Assembly (NCBI GenBank): GCA_018648225.1
Contig: JABGRQ010000071.1
Coordinates: 1 to 43,742 of the forward strand
DNA from: Chloroflexota bacterium
GTDB lineage: Bacteria > Chloroflexota > Anaerolineae > Anaerolineales > UBA11858
Length of the DNA stretch: 43,742 nt
Reading direction: 5' to 3'
Numbering within the stretch: the stretch's first letter is position 1; every line of letters starts with the position of its first letter. Positions 9,064 through 17,473 of the stretch are shown piece by piece. The notes beneath the pieces were generated by a model. The model ran no database searches. It was not told where the DNA came from and saw nothing but the letters and a program-made list of their open reading frames with translations. Made by a program: the position numbers and the translations under genes.

Positions 9064-9330
9064 TTGGCAAACATCAAATCTGCTATCAAGCGCAACAAAC
9101 AAAACGAGAAGCGTCGTCTTCACAACCGCGTCTATCGCGGTGGCGCGCGCAAGCAAGTTCGCAATGCCCGTCTCGCTATTGAAAGTGGCAATTACGAAGC
9201 CGCCCGCGCCGCCACACTGGAAGCCGTAAGCGCCCTCGACAAGGCTGCACAAAAAGGCATTATTCACCAAAATAACGCCTCGCGCCGCAAGGGCCGCTTG
9301 ATGAAGCAACTGGCAACGCTCGAGAAATAA
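9064..9330 (+). CDS. rpsT: 30S ribosomal protein S20
   Basis: The 88-residue, very basic protein has the typical S20 start (MANIKSAIKRNKQNEKRR) and ends in a Lys/Arg-rich helix (NNASRRKGRLMKQLATLEK). S20 binds 16S rRNA early in 30S assembly. The start codon is TTG at 9064, fixed by family alignment at the ANIKSA sequence and by the strong GGAGG at 9054-9058; no ATG is available upstream. E. coli rpsT also starts with UUG, which is part of its autoregulation, so a similar control is possible here. The gene is monocistronic, between its own promoter and a terminator. Confidence 0.97.
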   Translation: MANIKSAIKRNKQNEKRRLHNRVYRGGARKQVRNARLAIESGNYEAARAATLEAVSALDKAAQKGIIHQNNASRRKGRLMKQLATLEK

Positions 9331-9363
9331 AACGCATTCGCTAGTCAACTAAAGTTGCATTTT

Positions 9364-9392
9364 AGCGGGAGCTTTGAAAGCTCCCGCTTTTT
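9364..9392 (+). terminator. Rho-independent terminator of rpsT
   Basis: An 11- to 12-bp stem (AGCGGGAGCTT paired with AAGCTCCCGCT) with a tiny loop, followed by TTTT. Confidence 0.9.
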
Positions 9393-9483
9393 GCGTTCAT
9401 GTTACAAGTGGGTGGTATAATCTGCCGTTGTCAAAAAAACGGCTTGCCATAAAATCTTTTACACAATACACTGAAGAGCACAG

Positions 9484-9560
9484 GCGACATGAAGACACAA
9501 AGTTATCAAACAGGTAACGCGAATTCCCAAAAAATCTTGGAGTCTTTGTGCCTTCGTGGT
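9484..9560. repeat. Degenerate inverted-repeat element upstream of argS
   Basis: Arms 9491-9502 (GAAGACACAAAG) and 9544-9555 (CTTTGTGCCTTC) pair with one mismatch; the right arm continues as GTGGTGAA. The composition (CACAAAG / CTTCGTGG) is the same style as elements at 36276-36353 and 18146-18212. It lies 20-30 bases before the argS start. Confidence 0.6.
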
Positions 9561-9582
9561 GAATCCATAACCAGGTGATTGA

Positions 9583-11385
9583 ATGTTTGAAACCGAACAA
9601 AATGCGATTGCTACACAGATTCAACAATATTGCACAGAAAACGACATTCCTGCCCCCCCAGAATTCCAATGGAAACCGATCCCGTTTAACGGAGGCTGGG
9701 GCATTTCAATGTCCTTCTTTCAAACTGCGGCGCAGGAAGCACGCAGCGGCAAAAAAATTATCGTGCCACAACGCGCCCAGGAAATTGCCCTAAGCGTAGC
9801 CAATCAATTAGGCACACCGCAAAGTTTTGAACGCGTCGAAGCCATCAACGGATACCTGAATTTATACTATTCGGCTGGGGATGTCAGCCGCCGTGTGGTC
9901 GATAGCGTCCTTGAAACGGGGGCCAATTTTGGACGCGGGGCGAAAAAGAATGAACGCGTGATGGTCGAATATGCCCAGCCCAACACCCATCACTCTTTTC
10001 ACATCGGGCATTACCGCAACGCCGTTTTAGGCGAAGTCCTCGCCCGCATGGTCGAATTCGCCGGATACGATACTATCCGTGCTTCGTACCCCGGCGATAT
10101 TGGTCTGGGCGTGATTACCGTTGTATGGGCGTATGATAAATTCTACAAAGGGCAGGAGCCACAAGATCTTCATGCGCGCGGCCAGTGGTTGCTAAATTTG
10201 TACGTGGAAGCCACCAACCTGCTGACTCCCAAAGAAGATGAGACTCCTGAAGAGACGGCGCGGCGCGAGGCCTACGAAGCGGAACGGCGAGACCTGTATC
10301 GCAGGTGGGACGCGGGCGATGAGTATGTCCGCAACCTGTGGCTGGAAACGCGCGAATGGAGCCTGGAAGAATTACGCGACATTCTACACCTGATGGATAT
10401 TGATATCGATGTTTGGTTCTACGAAAGCGAAGTAGACGAACCCTCCAAAGCAATCGTGGAAGAATTGGTCGAAAAAGGCATCGCCGACGATGAGCGCCCC
10501 CAGGATGGAGCGGTGATTGTCAAGATTGACGAAAAACTGGGTCTGAAGAAAGAAAAATACCGCACCAATGTGATCTTACGCAACGATGGCACCAGCCTAT
10601 ATCTAACTAAAGATTTGGCGTTGGCCAAAGACAAATTTGAAAAATATCACGTTGACCGCTCACTCTACGTCGTAGATGTGCGCCAGAGCCTGCACTTTCA
10701 GCAGGCTTTCAAGATTCTCGAATTGTGGGGCTACGAACAGGCAAAAAAATGCTATCACCTGGGTTACGGATTCGTGAGCCTGCCGGAGGGCGCCATGTCG
10801 GCGCGGCGCGGGCGCGTGGTACTCTTTAAAGATGTCGCCGATGAAGCCACCCGCCGCGTACTGGAAGAAAGCCGTAAAAAGAACCCCGATATGCCCGAAG
10901 AACAACGCCAGAAAGTAGCCCAGAAAATTGGCCTGGGGGCGCTGGCCTATGCCATGCTTTCGGTAGACAATAATAAAGACATCGTTTTCGACATCGACGA
11001 AGCGCTCAGTTTCGAGGGCCATACCGGGCCATATATCCAGAACGCGCATGTGCGCGCCAGCAGTATTTTGCGCAGGGCCGGCGCAGTCCCGGAACAAGCC
11101 AGTTTCGATTATCCAATGGAAGCACACGAAATTGAACTCATCGAGACCATCTCGCGCTTCCCGAAAGTTGTACAGCAAGCCGCACAGGAATACCGACCAC
11201 TGGTGTTGGCAACCTACGCCTACGATCTGGCGGCGGCATTTCACAGCTTTTACCATGTTGTGCCCGTTCTCAAGGCTGACGACCAAGCAACACGCCAGGC
11301 GCGCATTCGCCTGATCGCGGCGGCAAAACAGACTATTGCCAACGCATTACGTTTATTAAGTATTCAAGCCCCTGAAATGATGTAA
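9583..11385 (+). CDS. argS: Arginyl-tRNA synthetase
   Basis: The 600-residue protein is a class Ia synthetase that charges tRNA-Arg. An N-terminal additional domain (about 1-115) precedes the catalytic core. The HIGH motif is FHIGHYRNAVLGE in the typical ArgS context (VEYAQPNTHHSFHIGH). The KMSK-like loop is AMSARRG, with Ala in place of the first Lys, as in many ArgS. The C-terminal DALR-type helical domain begins with HTGPYIQNAHVRASSILRR-like sequence and ends IQAPEMM. The ATG at 9583 has only a weak AGGTGA before it; a dispersed repeat occupies the leader. It is followed by another repeat and the COG2403 gene. Confidence 0.95.
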   Translation: MFETEQNAIATQIQQYCTENDIPAPPEFQWKPIPFNGGWGISMSFFQTAAQEARSGKKIIVPQRAQEIALSVANQLGTPQSFERVEAINGYLNLYYSAGDVSRRVVDSVLETGANFGRGAKKNERVMVEYAQPNTHHSFHIGHYRNAVLGEVLARMVEFAGYDTIRASYPGDIGLGVITVVWAYDKFYKGQEPQDLHARGQWLLNLYVEATNLLTPKEDETPEETARREAYEAERRDLYRRWDAGDEYVRNLWLETREWSLEELRDILHLMDIDIDVWFYESEVDEPSKAIVEELVEKGIADDERPQDGAVIVKIDEKLGLKKEKYRTNVILRNDGTSLYLTKDLALAKDKFEKYHVDRSLYVVDVRQSLHFQQAFKILELWGYEQAKKCYHLGYGFVSLPEGAMSARRGRVVLFKDVADEATRRVLEESRKKNPDMPEEQRQKVAQKIGLGALAYAMLSVDNNKDIVFDIDEALSFEGHTGPYIQNAHVRASSILRRAGAVPEQASFDYPMEAHEIELIETISRFPKVVQQAAQEYRPLVLATYAYDLAAAFHSFYHVVPVLKADDQATRQARIRLIAAAKQTIANALRLLSIQAPEMM

Positions 11386-11469
11386 CAAAACCGAAGATGT
11401 GTACAAATAGGTAAACGTAGATAAAACAAAATACTCAGCGTTTACCCCTGTGCATCTGCGGTTTTACAG
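11381..11469. repeat. Degenerate inverted-repeat element
   Basis: The arms AAAACCG...AGATG...GGTAAACG (11387-11418) and CGTTTACC...CATCT...CGGTTTT (11439-11465) pair in blocks. This gives a hairpin or MITE-like element between argS and the COG2403 gene. Its CATCTGCG / GTTTACC composition resembles small repeats common in environmental genomes. Confidence 0.6.
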
Positions 11470-11561
11470 TCGAATTTGTTCAACAGGTCTGGAAGTCCGA
11501 ATTCGACCCCATAAAAAATTAGACCACGCAGGCCTACTGAATTGTTTAAGGAGCTTCAGTA

Positions 11562-12875
11562 ATGTCCACAAAAATCCTGATCATGGGCGCCGCGGGGCGC
11601 GATTTTCACAACTTCAACGTATACTTTCGGGATAACTCCGATTACGAAGTTGTTGCCTTCACCGCCACCCAGATTCCCAATATTGAGGGACGCCAGTATC
11701 CAACCGAATTGGCCGGTTCCTTATATCCACAGGGAATTCCGATTTACCCCGAAAGCGATTTGGTCTCACTCATTCGGGAAAATAAAATCGAACAGGTCGT
11801 CTTCGCTTATAGCGATGTGCCGCATGATTATGTGATGCACAAAGCCTCTGAAGTGCTGGCGGCTGGTGCCGATTTTCGCCTGATGGGCGCGGAAGGGACG
11901 CAAGTAAAATCGACCAAACCGGTTGTTTCGGTATGTGCTGTACGCACAGGCAGCGGCAAAAGCCAGACCACGCGACGGGTTGCACAAATTTTGCAAAACA
12001 TGGGCTTTAAAGTAGCCGCTATCCGCCACCCGATGCCCTATGGCGATCTGGTAAAGCAAAAAGTACAGCGGTATGCCGAGCTTAGCGATCTCGACAAACA
12101 CGAATGCACCATCGAAGAACGCGAGGAGTATGAACCCCATATCGTCAGCGGGATCATCATTTATGCCGGTGTAGATTACGAAGCCATTCTGCGCGAGGCT
12201 GAAAAAGAAGCCGATATTATCCTTTGGGATGGCGGCAATAACGATCTCTCCTTCTACAAAGCCGATTTATCCATCGTCGTCGCCGATCCTCACCGGCCCG
12301 GGCACGAGCGCAGCTATCACCCCGGTGAGACCACGGCCCGTTCGGCAGATGTCTTCATCATCAACAAAGTCGATACCGCCGATCATGCAGCCATACTCAC
12401 TGTACATGAAAATTTGCGGGAACTTCAACCCAATGCCGTCATCATCGAGGCAGCTTCTCCGTTGTTTGTGGATGATCCCGCCGCAATTCGCGGCAAGCGC
12501 GTGCTGGTTGTTGAAGATGGCCCCACACTGACCCACGGCGAGATGGCCTATGGCGCGGGCTGGGTTGCCGCCCGTCGCTTTGGCGCCGCCGAAATCGTGG
12601 ATCCGCGCCCCTATGCAGTCGGCACGATCAAGACCACTTACGAAAAATACCCCACTACCGGGGATGTGCTCCCCGCAATGGGCTACGGAGACGCTCAAAT
12701 GAAAGAACTGGAGCAAACTATCAACAATATTGATGTTGATCTGGTCATCATCGGCACGCCCATTGACCTGGGGAAATTGCTAACCATTAACAAACCTACC
12801 CAGCGCGTACGCTACGAACTGCAAGAAATCGGCCAGCCTACGCTGGAAGATTTGTTAACAGCGAAATTCAAATAA
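11562..12875 (+). CDS. COG2403 P-loop GTPase, cyclic 2,3-diphosphoglycerate synthetase-like
   Basis: The 437-residue cytosolic protein has an N-terminal Rossmann-like part (KILIMGAAGRDFHNFN), then a P-loop (RTGSGKSQTTR, about residues 127-137) and a DGGNNDL segment typical of COG2403. NKVD (in FIINKVDTAD) looks like a GTPase G4 motif. The C-terminal half holds THGEMAYGAG and GTPIDL. Archaeal relatives (cpgS) make the osmolyte cyclic 2,3-diphosphoglycerate; most bacterial relatives are unstudied and are annotated as GTPases. GGAG at a suitable distance precedes the ATG. No pathway partner is adjacent, so I do not assign the cDPG reaction with confidence. Confidence 0.75.
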   Translation: MSTKILIMGAAGRDFHNFNVYFRDNSDYEVVAFTATQIPNIEGRQYPTELAGSLYPQGIPIYPESDLVSLIRENKIEQVVFAYSDVPHDYVMHKASEVLAAGADFRLMGAEGTQVKSTKPVVSVCAVRTGSGKSQTTRRVAQILQNMGFKVAAIRHPMPYGDLVKQKVQRYAELSDLDKHECTIEEREEYEPHIVSGIIIYAGVDYEAILREAEKEADIILWDGGNNDLSFYKADLSIVVADPHRPGHERSYHPGETTARSADVFIINKVDTADHAAILTVHENLRELQPNAVIIEAASPLFVDDPAAIRGKRVLVVEDGPTLTHGEMAYGAGWVAARRFGAAEIVDPRPYAVGTIKTTYEKYPTTGDVLPAMGYGDAQMKELEQTINNIDVDLVIIGTPIDLGKLLTINKPTQRVRYELQEIGQPTLEDLLTAKFK

Positions 12876-12933
12876 ATTCGGTTTTTCACCGCGCTCAAAA
12901 TCATGTTGACCAACCCCAAAAAGGATGAGAACT

Positions 12934-13869
12934 ATGAAAAAAAACATAGCATGGCTGATTGTTATCGTTTTTATTGGGCTGATCTCGCTAAATTTAACCG
13001 TAGCGCAAGCCTCCAGCCCGGCTGATTACCCCCTCATGCAAGCTGCGACTCCTACTCCAGAAGACCCCACCATCGGGTCAACCCGTATCTCCGAAACAGA
13101 TCAAATGGCACAGGTTTATGTACCTTCCGGAGATTTTATTATGGGTTCCACGGATATCGAAGCCAAACAAACCATTGAGGACGGGCGCGCCTACCCCGAA
13201 ATTCCTCAACACACCGTGTATGTGGATGGTTTCTGGATTGATAAATATGAGGTCACAACCAGTCAATATGCCATGTGTGTTGAAGATGGCGTCTGTGATC
13301 CACCCTTTACAAATAAATCCTTCACCCGCCAGGAGTACTACGGCAACCCCGAATACGCCGATTATCCGGTTATCTGGGTGAAGTGGGAAATGGCGCGCAC
13401 TTACTGCGAATGGGCTAGCCGCAGACTGCCAACCGAAGCTGAAGCTGAAAAAGCAGCCCGCGGCACGGATGGTCAAAAATTTCCCTGGGGTGATGACCCT
13501 TACAGCGGCGAATATGCCAATATGTGCGATGTAAACTGCCCAAAAAGCTGGGCCAACCCCAACTGGGACGACGGCTATGCTGATACCGCTCCCGTGGGCA
13601 GTTATCCTGCAGGCGCCAGCCCCTATGGCGCCATGGATATGGTTGGCAACGTTTGGGAGTGGAACGGTTCGATCATCCAGCCATATCCCTATGACGCCAA
13701 TGACGGCCGTGAAAACCCGGAAAACTCAGAGATACTTCAAATTGAGCGCAGTTGGCGCAGCGGCGCGTGGAATGATGGCTACTGGTGGATGCGTGCCTCT
13801 GTGCGCTACCGTTCTGTTCCTAATTACTGGTACTATAACCTGGGTATCCGCTGCGCTTCTTCAGAATAG
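12934..13869 (+). CDS. Secreted SUMF1/FGE-sulfatase-fold protein
   Basis: The 311-residue protein starts with a signal peptide (KKNIAWLIVIVFIGLI, cleavage near AQA-SS). I chose the ATG at 12934, not 12925, because an AAGGATGAG Shine-Dalgarno overlaps the earlier ATG. Residues about 55-310 form an FGE-sulfatase (formylglycine-generating enzyme) fold with the usual landmarks: VPSGDFIMGS, DGFWIDKYEVT, LPTEAEAEKAARG, GNVWEW, and a C-terminal NLGIRCA. The paired copper-binding active-site cysteines of true FGE are not seen in the expected C-terminal segment, and the RGGSW motif reads WRSGAW. It is therefore more likely a binding or structural paralogue than a sulfatase-activating enzyme. Its location outside the cytoplasm agrees with that. 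Confidence 0.8.
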   Translation: MKKNIAWLIVIVFIGLISLNLTVAQASSPADYPLMQAATPTPEDPTIGSTRISETDQMAQVYVPSGDFIMGSTDIEAKQTIEDGRAYPEIPQHTVYVDGFWIDKYEVTTSQYAMCVEDGVCDPPFTNKSFTRQEYYGNPEYADYPVIWVKWEMARTYCEWASRRLPTEAEAEKAARGTDGQKFPWGDDPYSGEYANMCDVNCPKSWANPNWDDGYADTAPVGSYPAGASPYGAMDMVGNVWEWNGSIIQPYPYDANDGRENPENSEILQIERSWRSGAWNDGYWWMRASVRYRSVPNYWYYNLGIRCASSE

Positions 13870-13877
13870 CAAAGTAC

Positions 13878-13925
13878 AAGAAAATAGGGCTGTAGGCGTT
13901 CAACGCGCTATAGCCCTATTTTCTT
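13878..13925 (+). terminator. Rho-independent terminator after the FGE-fold gene
   Basis: An 18-bp stem with one G-U pair (arms 13878-13895 and 13908-13925), extended by a small inner stem, whose right arm ends in TTTTCTT. It lies only 15 bases before the next gene's ATG. Confidence 0.85.
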
Positions 13926-13940
13926 TGGTAATAACCACTT

Positions 13941-15209
13941 ATGCCCTCTCTCACCTGGCCCAGCAAAACCCCACCAATCCCCATCCATGCCAACCTGCAC
14001 ACGGATAGTATCCTCTATCCCCAGGGAGTGGGCTACCCGCACGCCACAGCCAACAATCAACTCATCTTTGGGGATAATCTGGCCGCGATGTCAGCGCTGC
14101 TACCAGATTTTGAGGGGCGCATTGACTTGATCTACGCCGACCCGCCATTTTTTACCAATCGGCGCTTTACGGCACGAGTTGGCCGCGGCGAAGATTCGCG
14201 GCGTCCCGAAGAATGGCAACTTAGCGAAGGCTATACGGATCACTGGGCGGATATTGATACCTATCTTGATATGCTTTACCCGCGCCTGGCGCTGATGCAC
14301 CGTCTGCTGGCCCCTACCGGCACACTTTACTTGCATCTCGACTGGCACGCCAATCACTACGCCCGCCTGCTGCTGGATGAAATTTTCGGCGCAGAGCGTT
14401 TGCTTAACGAAATTATCTGGACCTACCACGGCCCCTCGCCCATCAAAAGTGCGTTTAATCGCAAGCACGATACGATCTTGTCGTACACGAAGAGCAATAA
14501 GTACATCTTCAATGCCGATGATGTGCGCGAACCCTATAACCCCAACACGGTCAAAACTTTTAAATCCTCGTCAAAAGCCGGTTTTGGCAAAGTGCCTGAT
14601 CTGGAACGCGGCAAAGTGCCCGAAGATTGGTGGTATTTCCCCGTGGTGGCACGCTTGCATAACGAGCGCACCGGCTACCCGACGCAAAAACCCGAAGCCT
14701 TGCTAGAACGGATAATTCTGGCCTCGTCAAACCCGGGCGAAATTGTGGCAGATTTTTTCTGTGGATCAGGAACCACACCGCTGGTAGCAGCGCGTTTGGG
14801 ACGGCATTTCGTTGCCAGTGATGCCCAATGGCAGGCTATTCAGACCACCCGCAATCGGCTGACAGCCCTCCCCGGAGCAGTGACTGCTCTCAAGCGGGAA
14901 TCTCGTTCGCACATCCCTGTGGGGGAAGCCAAACTCGAAGGGCTGGTGTCCCTCCAGAGCGAGTCCGAACAGCCTGTTTTTTCGTTGAGCGAATCAATCT
15001 GCGATGATATTGATTATTGGGAAATTGACCCCCATTGGGATGGCGATATTTTTCACAGCGCGGCACAAGCTGTACGCCCCTTCCGCAAAGGAAAAATCCC
15101 CACAAAATTAAGATTGCCGAAAATCGAGGGGGAAATCAGTGTTCGAATTACAAGAATTAATGGGAAATCGGAAATAGTACCGATTAAGAATCAAACATCT
15201 AACCGATAG
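13941..15209 (+). CDS. Orphan beta-class DNA methyltransferase (adenine-N6 or cytosine-N4)
   Basis: The 422-residue protein has the N6_N4_Mtase fold. The catalytic motif IV is D67-P-P-F and precedes the AdoMet-binding motif I, D271-F-F-C-G-S-G-T-T, which is the beta-class order. NERTGYPTQKPEALLERII, with the YPTQKP motif, is typical of this class. DPPF favours adenine-N6 methylation. The C-terminal 120 residues have no domain I know and may help recognise the target. No restriction endonuclease gene lies nearby, so it looks solitary. There is no Shine-Dalgarno before the ATG and the upstream terminator is 15 bases away. The 3' end overlaps the convergent regulator gene by 19 bases. Confidence 0.85.
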   Translation: MPSLTWPSKTPPIPIHANLHTDSILYPQGVGYPHATANNQLIFGDNLAAMSALLPDFEGRIDLIYADPPFFTNRRFTARVGRGEDSRRPEEWQLSEGYTDHWADIDTYLDMLYPRLALMHRLLAPTGTLYLHLDWHANHYARLLLDEIFGAERLLNEIIWTYHGPSPIKSAFNRKHDTILSYTKSNKYIFNADDVREPYNPNTVKTFKSSSKAGFGKVPDLERGKVPEDWWYFPVVARLHNERTGYPTQKPEALLERIILASSNPGEIVADFFCGSGTTPLVAARLGRHFVASDAQWQAIQTTRNRLTALPGAVTALKRESRSHIPVGEAKLEGLVSLQSESEQPVFSLSESICDDIDYWEIDPHWDGDIFHSAAQAVRPFRKGKIPTKLRLPKIEGEISVRITRINGKSEIVPIKNQTSNR

Positions 15210-15850
15210 CCAACACCGCGCAAGGTTTTAAGAAATTTCGGCTTACGGGGGTCGGCCTCAATAGCTTTTCGCAGCCAACTGATATGCACATCCAGCGTGC
15301 GGGTGTCGTCGATGAAATTTGTATCCCAGACTTGTTTAAAAAGTTCTTCTCGCTTGACGACTTCCCCCGCTCGACGCATAAGCACTTCCAAAATCGCGGA
15401 CAGCCGCGGTGTCAGGTGAGATTTGCGATCCTGGCAACGCACATGATGCAGTTCCAAATCGAGTGCAATCTGACCGACTTTTAAATGATTGGCGCTTTGG
15501 GTTGGGGAGAGAGATTTGACACGATTATGCAATTTTCGCACCGTAAAAGGTAACGGCAAAATAATGTTAGCGCAGTGATTATCACTATGGCTGTCGGCCC
15601 CAGCTTCAGCAATCAGGATAATGGGCATTTTGGGTACGCGCTCATGCACAGATTGGCAGATGCGCACACCCGTCGTTCGCATGGAAGGCGCGTTGATAAT
15701 CGCTACTTTAAATTTCTCGCCATCTAACACAGCCAGCGCAGCTTTGCCGGTGAATACGTTCGTCACCGAATACCCTTTCTTTTGCAACTGGGCAACAAAA
15801 AGCTGCGTCCCGGCATGTTTACCTTCAATACAAAGTATCTTCGCAGTCAT
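15191..15850 (-). CDS. OmpR/PhoB-family response regulator with degenerate receiver
   Basis: The 219-residue protein has a receiver-like domain (residues 1-115) and a C-terminal winged helix (about 120-219) with the Trans_reg_C hallmarks LTPRLSAILEVL, VVKREELFKQVW, RTLDVHISWLRKAI and a terminal TLRGVGYRLDV. In the receiver the acidic pocket reads CIEG instead of a DD pair. The segment that should hold the phosphoacceptor Asp reads VAIINAPSM, with Asn in its place. Phosphorylation by a kinase is therefore unlikely, and no histidine kinase is adjacent. It is divergent from hutI, with its own promoter candidate. Its regulon cannot be seen from the sequence. Confidence 0.85.
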   Translation of the reverse strand: MTAKILCIEGKHAGTQLFVAQLQKKGYSVTNVFTGKAALAVLDGEKFKVAIINAPSMRTTGVRICQSVHERVPKMPIILIAEAGADSHSDNHCANIILPLPFTVRKLHNRVKSLSPTQSANHLKVGQIALDLELHHVRCQDRKSHLTPRLSAILEVLMRRAGEVVKREELFKQVWDTNFIDDTRTLDVHISWLRKAIEADPRKPKFLKTLRGVGYRLDV

Positions 15851-15914
15851 TAGGAATCACTTTTTCCCTTAAAATTTTCAGCCCCCGGCTTTTTATTTCT
15901 CCTAGGCTAGATTG

Positions 15915-15943
15915 ATTATACACATAACCTTAAAAAATCGCAA
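15915..15943 (-). promoter_or_regulatory. Candidate promoter of the response regulator
   Basis: Read on the minus strand: TTGCGA (15938-15943), 17-base spacer, TATAAT (15915-15920), about 65 bases before the ATG at 15850. Confidence 0.5.
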
Positions 15944-15969
15944 ATGGGACGAGGGTACTGCTAACAAAT

Positions 15970-15999
15970 TTGTAACATGAAGCCCGAATGGCCTATAAT
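15970..15999 (+). promoter_or_regulatory. Candidate promoter of hutI
   Basis: TTGTAA (15970-15975), 18-base spacer, TATAAT (15994-15999), about 30 bases before the hutI start. The Shine-Dalgarno AGGAG (around 16018) follows. Confidence 0.55.
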
Positions 16000-16028
16000 A
16001 GGCCGAAGATAAATAACAGGAGAAAACT

Positions 16029-17288
16029 ATGCTCATTCACTCTGCTTCGCAAGTACTCACCCTGATCGGCCCGCCCCAGCGGGGTCACGCGCTTGGCGCG
16101 TTGGGTATCATCGAAGATGGTGCTGTATTGCTCGAAGGGGAAACCATCATTGCGGTTGGCCCCAGTCGAGAAATGCGTGCCATTTACGCCGATGAAGAGC
16201 AAATCAATGCCCGGGGGCGCGTGGTGATGCCCGGCCTGGTCGATCCACATACGCACGCCGTTTGGGCGGGCGACCGCTCCGCTGAGTTTGAGATGCGCAT
16301 CCAAGGCAAGAGTTATATGGAAATTATGAACGCGGGCGGTGGAATTGTCTCGACGGTACGCCAAACGCAGGCTGCCTCGCTGGAGGAACTCAAGACGCAG
16401 ACTCGCTCGCGGTTGATCGGCATGTTCGAACAGGGAACTACCACCGCGGAGGTCAAGAGCGGCTACGGCCTGAATACCGAGACCGAACTAAAAATGCTGC
16501 AAGCCATCCTCGAATTGAATACCGAAGGTCCATTGGAATTGGTGCCAACGTTCCTCGGAGCGCACGCCATCCCCCCAGAGTACAAAGATAACGCTGACGG
16601 CTACACTGATCTCGTCTGCAATGAAATGCTGCCCGCGCTTAAAGATTGGTGGCAAAATCAACCTTCAACTCTCAACCTTCAACCTTTTGTAGATGTGTTT
16701 TGCGAAACCGGCGCCTTCACCCTGGCGCAATCCCGCCGCATTTTGGCAACGGCCCGCGAGTTGGGCTTCCCGCTCAAGATTCACGCCGACGAGTTCGACA
16801 ACCTCAATGGAGCTTCGCTGGCGGCGGAGTTAGGCGCGGCCTCTGCTGACCATCTCGTAGTTACATCGCTTGAGGATATGGCTTCTCTTGGCAATAGTGA
16901 TACCGTTGCCGTCTCGCTGCCTTGCACACCCTTTGGACTGGCCGAGGGGCATTATACGTCCGCCAAAGATTTTCTGGATGCGAATTGCATTTTGGCAATC
17001 GCCACAGATATGAATCCCGGCACAGCCTGGTGTGAGAGTATGCAGTTTGCCATCGCGTTAGCCTGCCGTTACTTACGCCTGACGCCTGCTCAGGCAATTG
17101 CCGCAGCCACAATCAACGCTGCGGCGGCAATTGGCAAGGATGATAAAATCGGTTCACTGGAACCTGGCAAACAGGCCGATGTGCTAATCTTGAATGCGCC
17201 CGACTACCGTCACCTGGGCTACCGCTTTGGGAGCAACCTGGCGCATACTATCATCAAAAAAGGTCATATCTATCCGATTGGAGACTAA
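16029..17288 (+). CDS. hutI: Imidazolonepropionase
   Basis: The 419-residue amidohydrolase opens the imidazolone ring of 4-imidazolone-5-propanoate in histidine degradation. Family landmarks are the metal-binding HxH in VDPHTHAVWAGDR, QGKSYMEIMNAGGG, KSGYGL, GAHAIPPEYK, VFCETGAFT, KIHADEFDN and the C-terminal TDMNPG. The length is normal. Residues 211-219 (QPSTLNLQP) are encoded by four tandem heptamers and look like an inserted repeat. No hutH, hutU or hutG is nearby, so any histidine pathway would depend on unlinked genes. AGGAG precedes the ATG. A small membrane-protein gene follows after three bases. Confidence 0.95.
   Translation: MLIHSASQVLTLIGPPQRGHALGALGIIEDGAVLLEGETIIAVGPSREMRAIYADEEQINARGRVVMPGLVDPHTHAVWAGDRSAEFEMRIQGKSYMEIMNAGGGIVSTVRQTQAASLEELKTQTRSRLIGMFEQGTTTAEVKSGYGLNTETELKMLQAILELNTEGPLELVPTFLGAHAIPPEYKDNADGYTDLVCNEMLPALKDWWQNQPSTLNLQPFVDVFCETGAFTLAQSRRILATARELGFPLKIHADEFDNLNGASLAAELGAASADHLVVTSLEDMASLGNSDTVAVSLPCTPFGLAEGHYTSAKDFLDANCILAIATDMNPGTAWCESMQFAIALACRYLRLTPAQAIAAATINAAAAIGKDDKIGSLEPGKQADVLILNAPDYRHLGYRFGSNLAHTIIKKGHIYPIGD
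16659..16686 (+). repeat. Four heptamer repeats inside hutI
   Basis: Four consecutive seven-base units of the form CAACYYT (CAACCTT, CAACTCT, CAACCTT, CAACCTT) occupy these 28 bases and are translated as part of the protein. Confidence 0.85.
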
Positions 17289-17291
17289 TTC

Positions 17292-17450
17292 ATGGATAAT
17301 CTATTTTCATTGCTCCTGCTCTTGATCGTAGTCGGCATCGTTTGGGGCATTATTAAAGCCATTTTTAAGTTGACGATGAAGGTCTTTTCTTGCGGCTTAT
17401 TCTTCATCCTTGTCATTGGCGCAATCGTTTACGTGCTCACAAACGCCTAA
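17292..17450 (+). CDS. Small two-helix membrane protein
   Basis: A 52-residue frame starts at ATG 17292 and ends at TAA 17450. It encodes two hydrophobic helices (FSLLLLLIVVGIVWGII and GLFFILVIGAIVYVLT) joined by a short basic stretch (KAIFKLTMK). It begins three bases after the hutI stop. The GGAG (17280-17283) at the end of hutI can serve as Shine-Dalgarno. No family name can be given. The regular amphipathic pattern and tight spacing make it a credible gene; co-expression with hutI is inferred. Confidence 0.6.
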   Translation: MDNLFSLLLLLIVVGIVWGIIKAIFKLTMKVFSCGLFFILVIGAIVYVLTNA

Positions 17451-17473
17451 CGCGTACGTTTTAAAATTTCCTT

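Noticed and set aside
12934-13869. True formylglycine-generating enzyme
   Set aside because: The catalytic Cys pair is not seen, the protein is exported, and no sulfatase is nearby.
16659-16686. Short tandem repeats as a CRISPR remnant
   Set aside because: The units are seven bases, contiguous, without spacers, and no cas gene is present.
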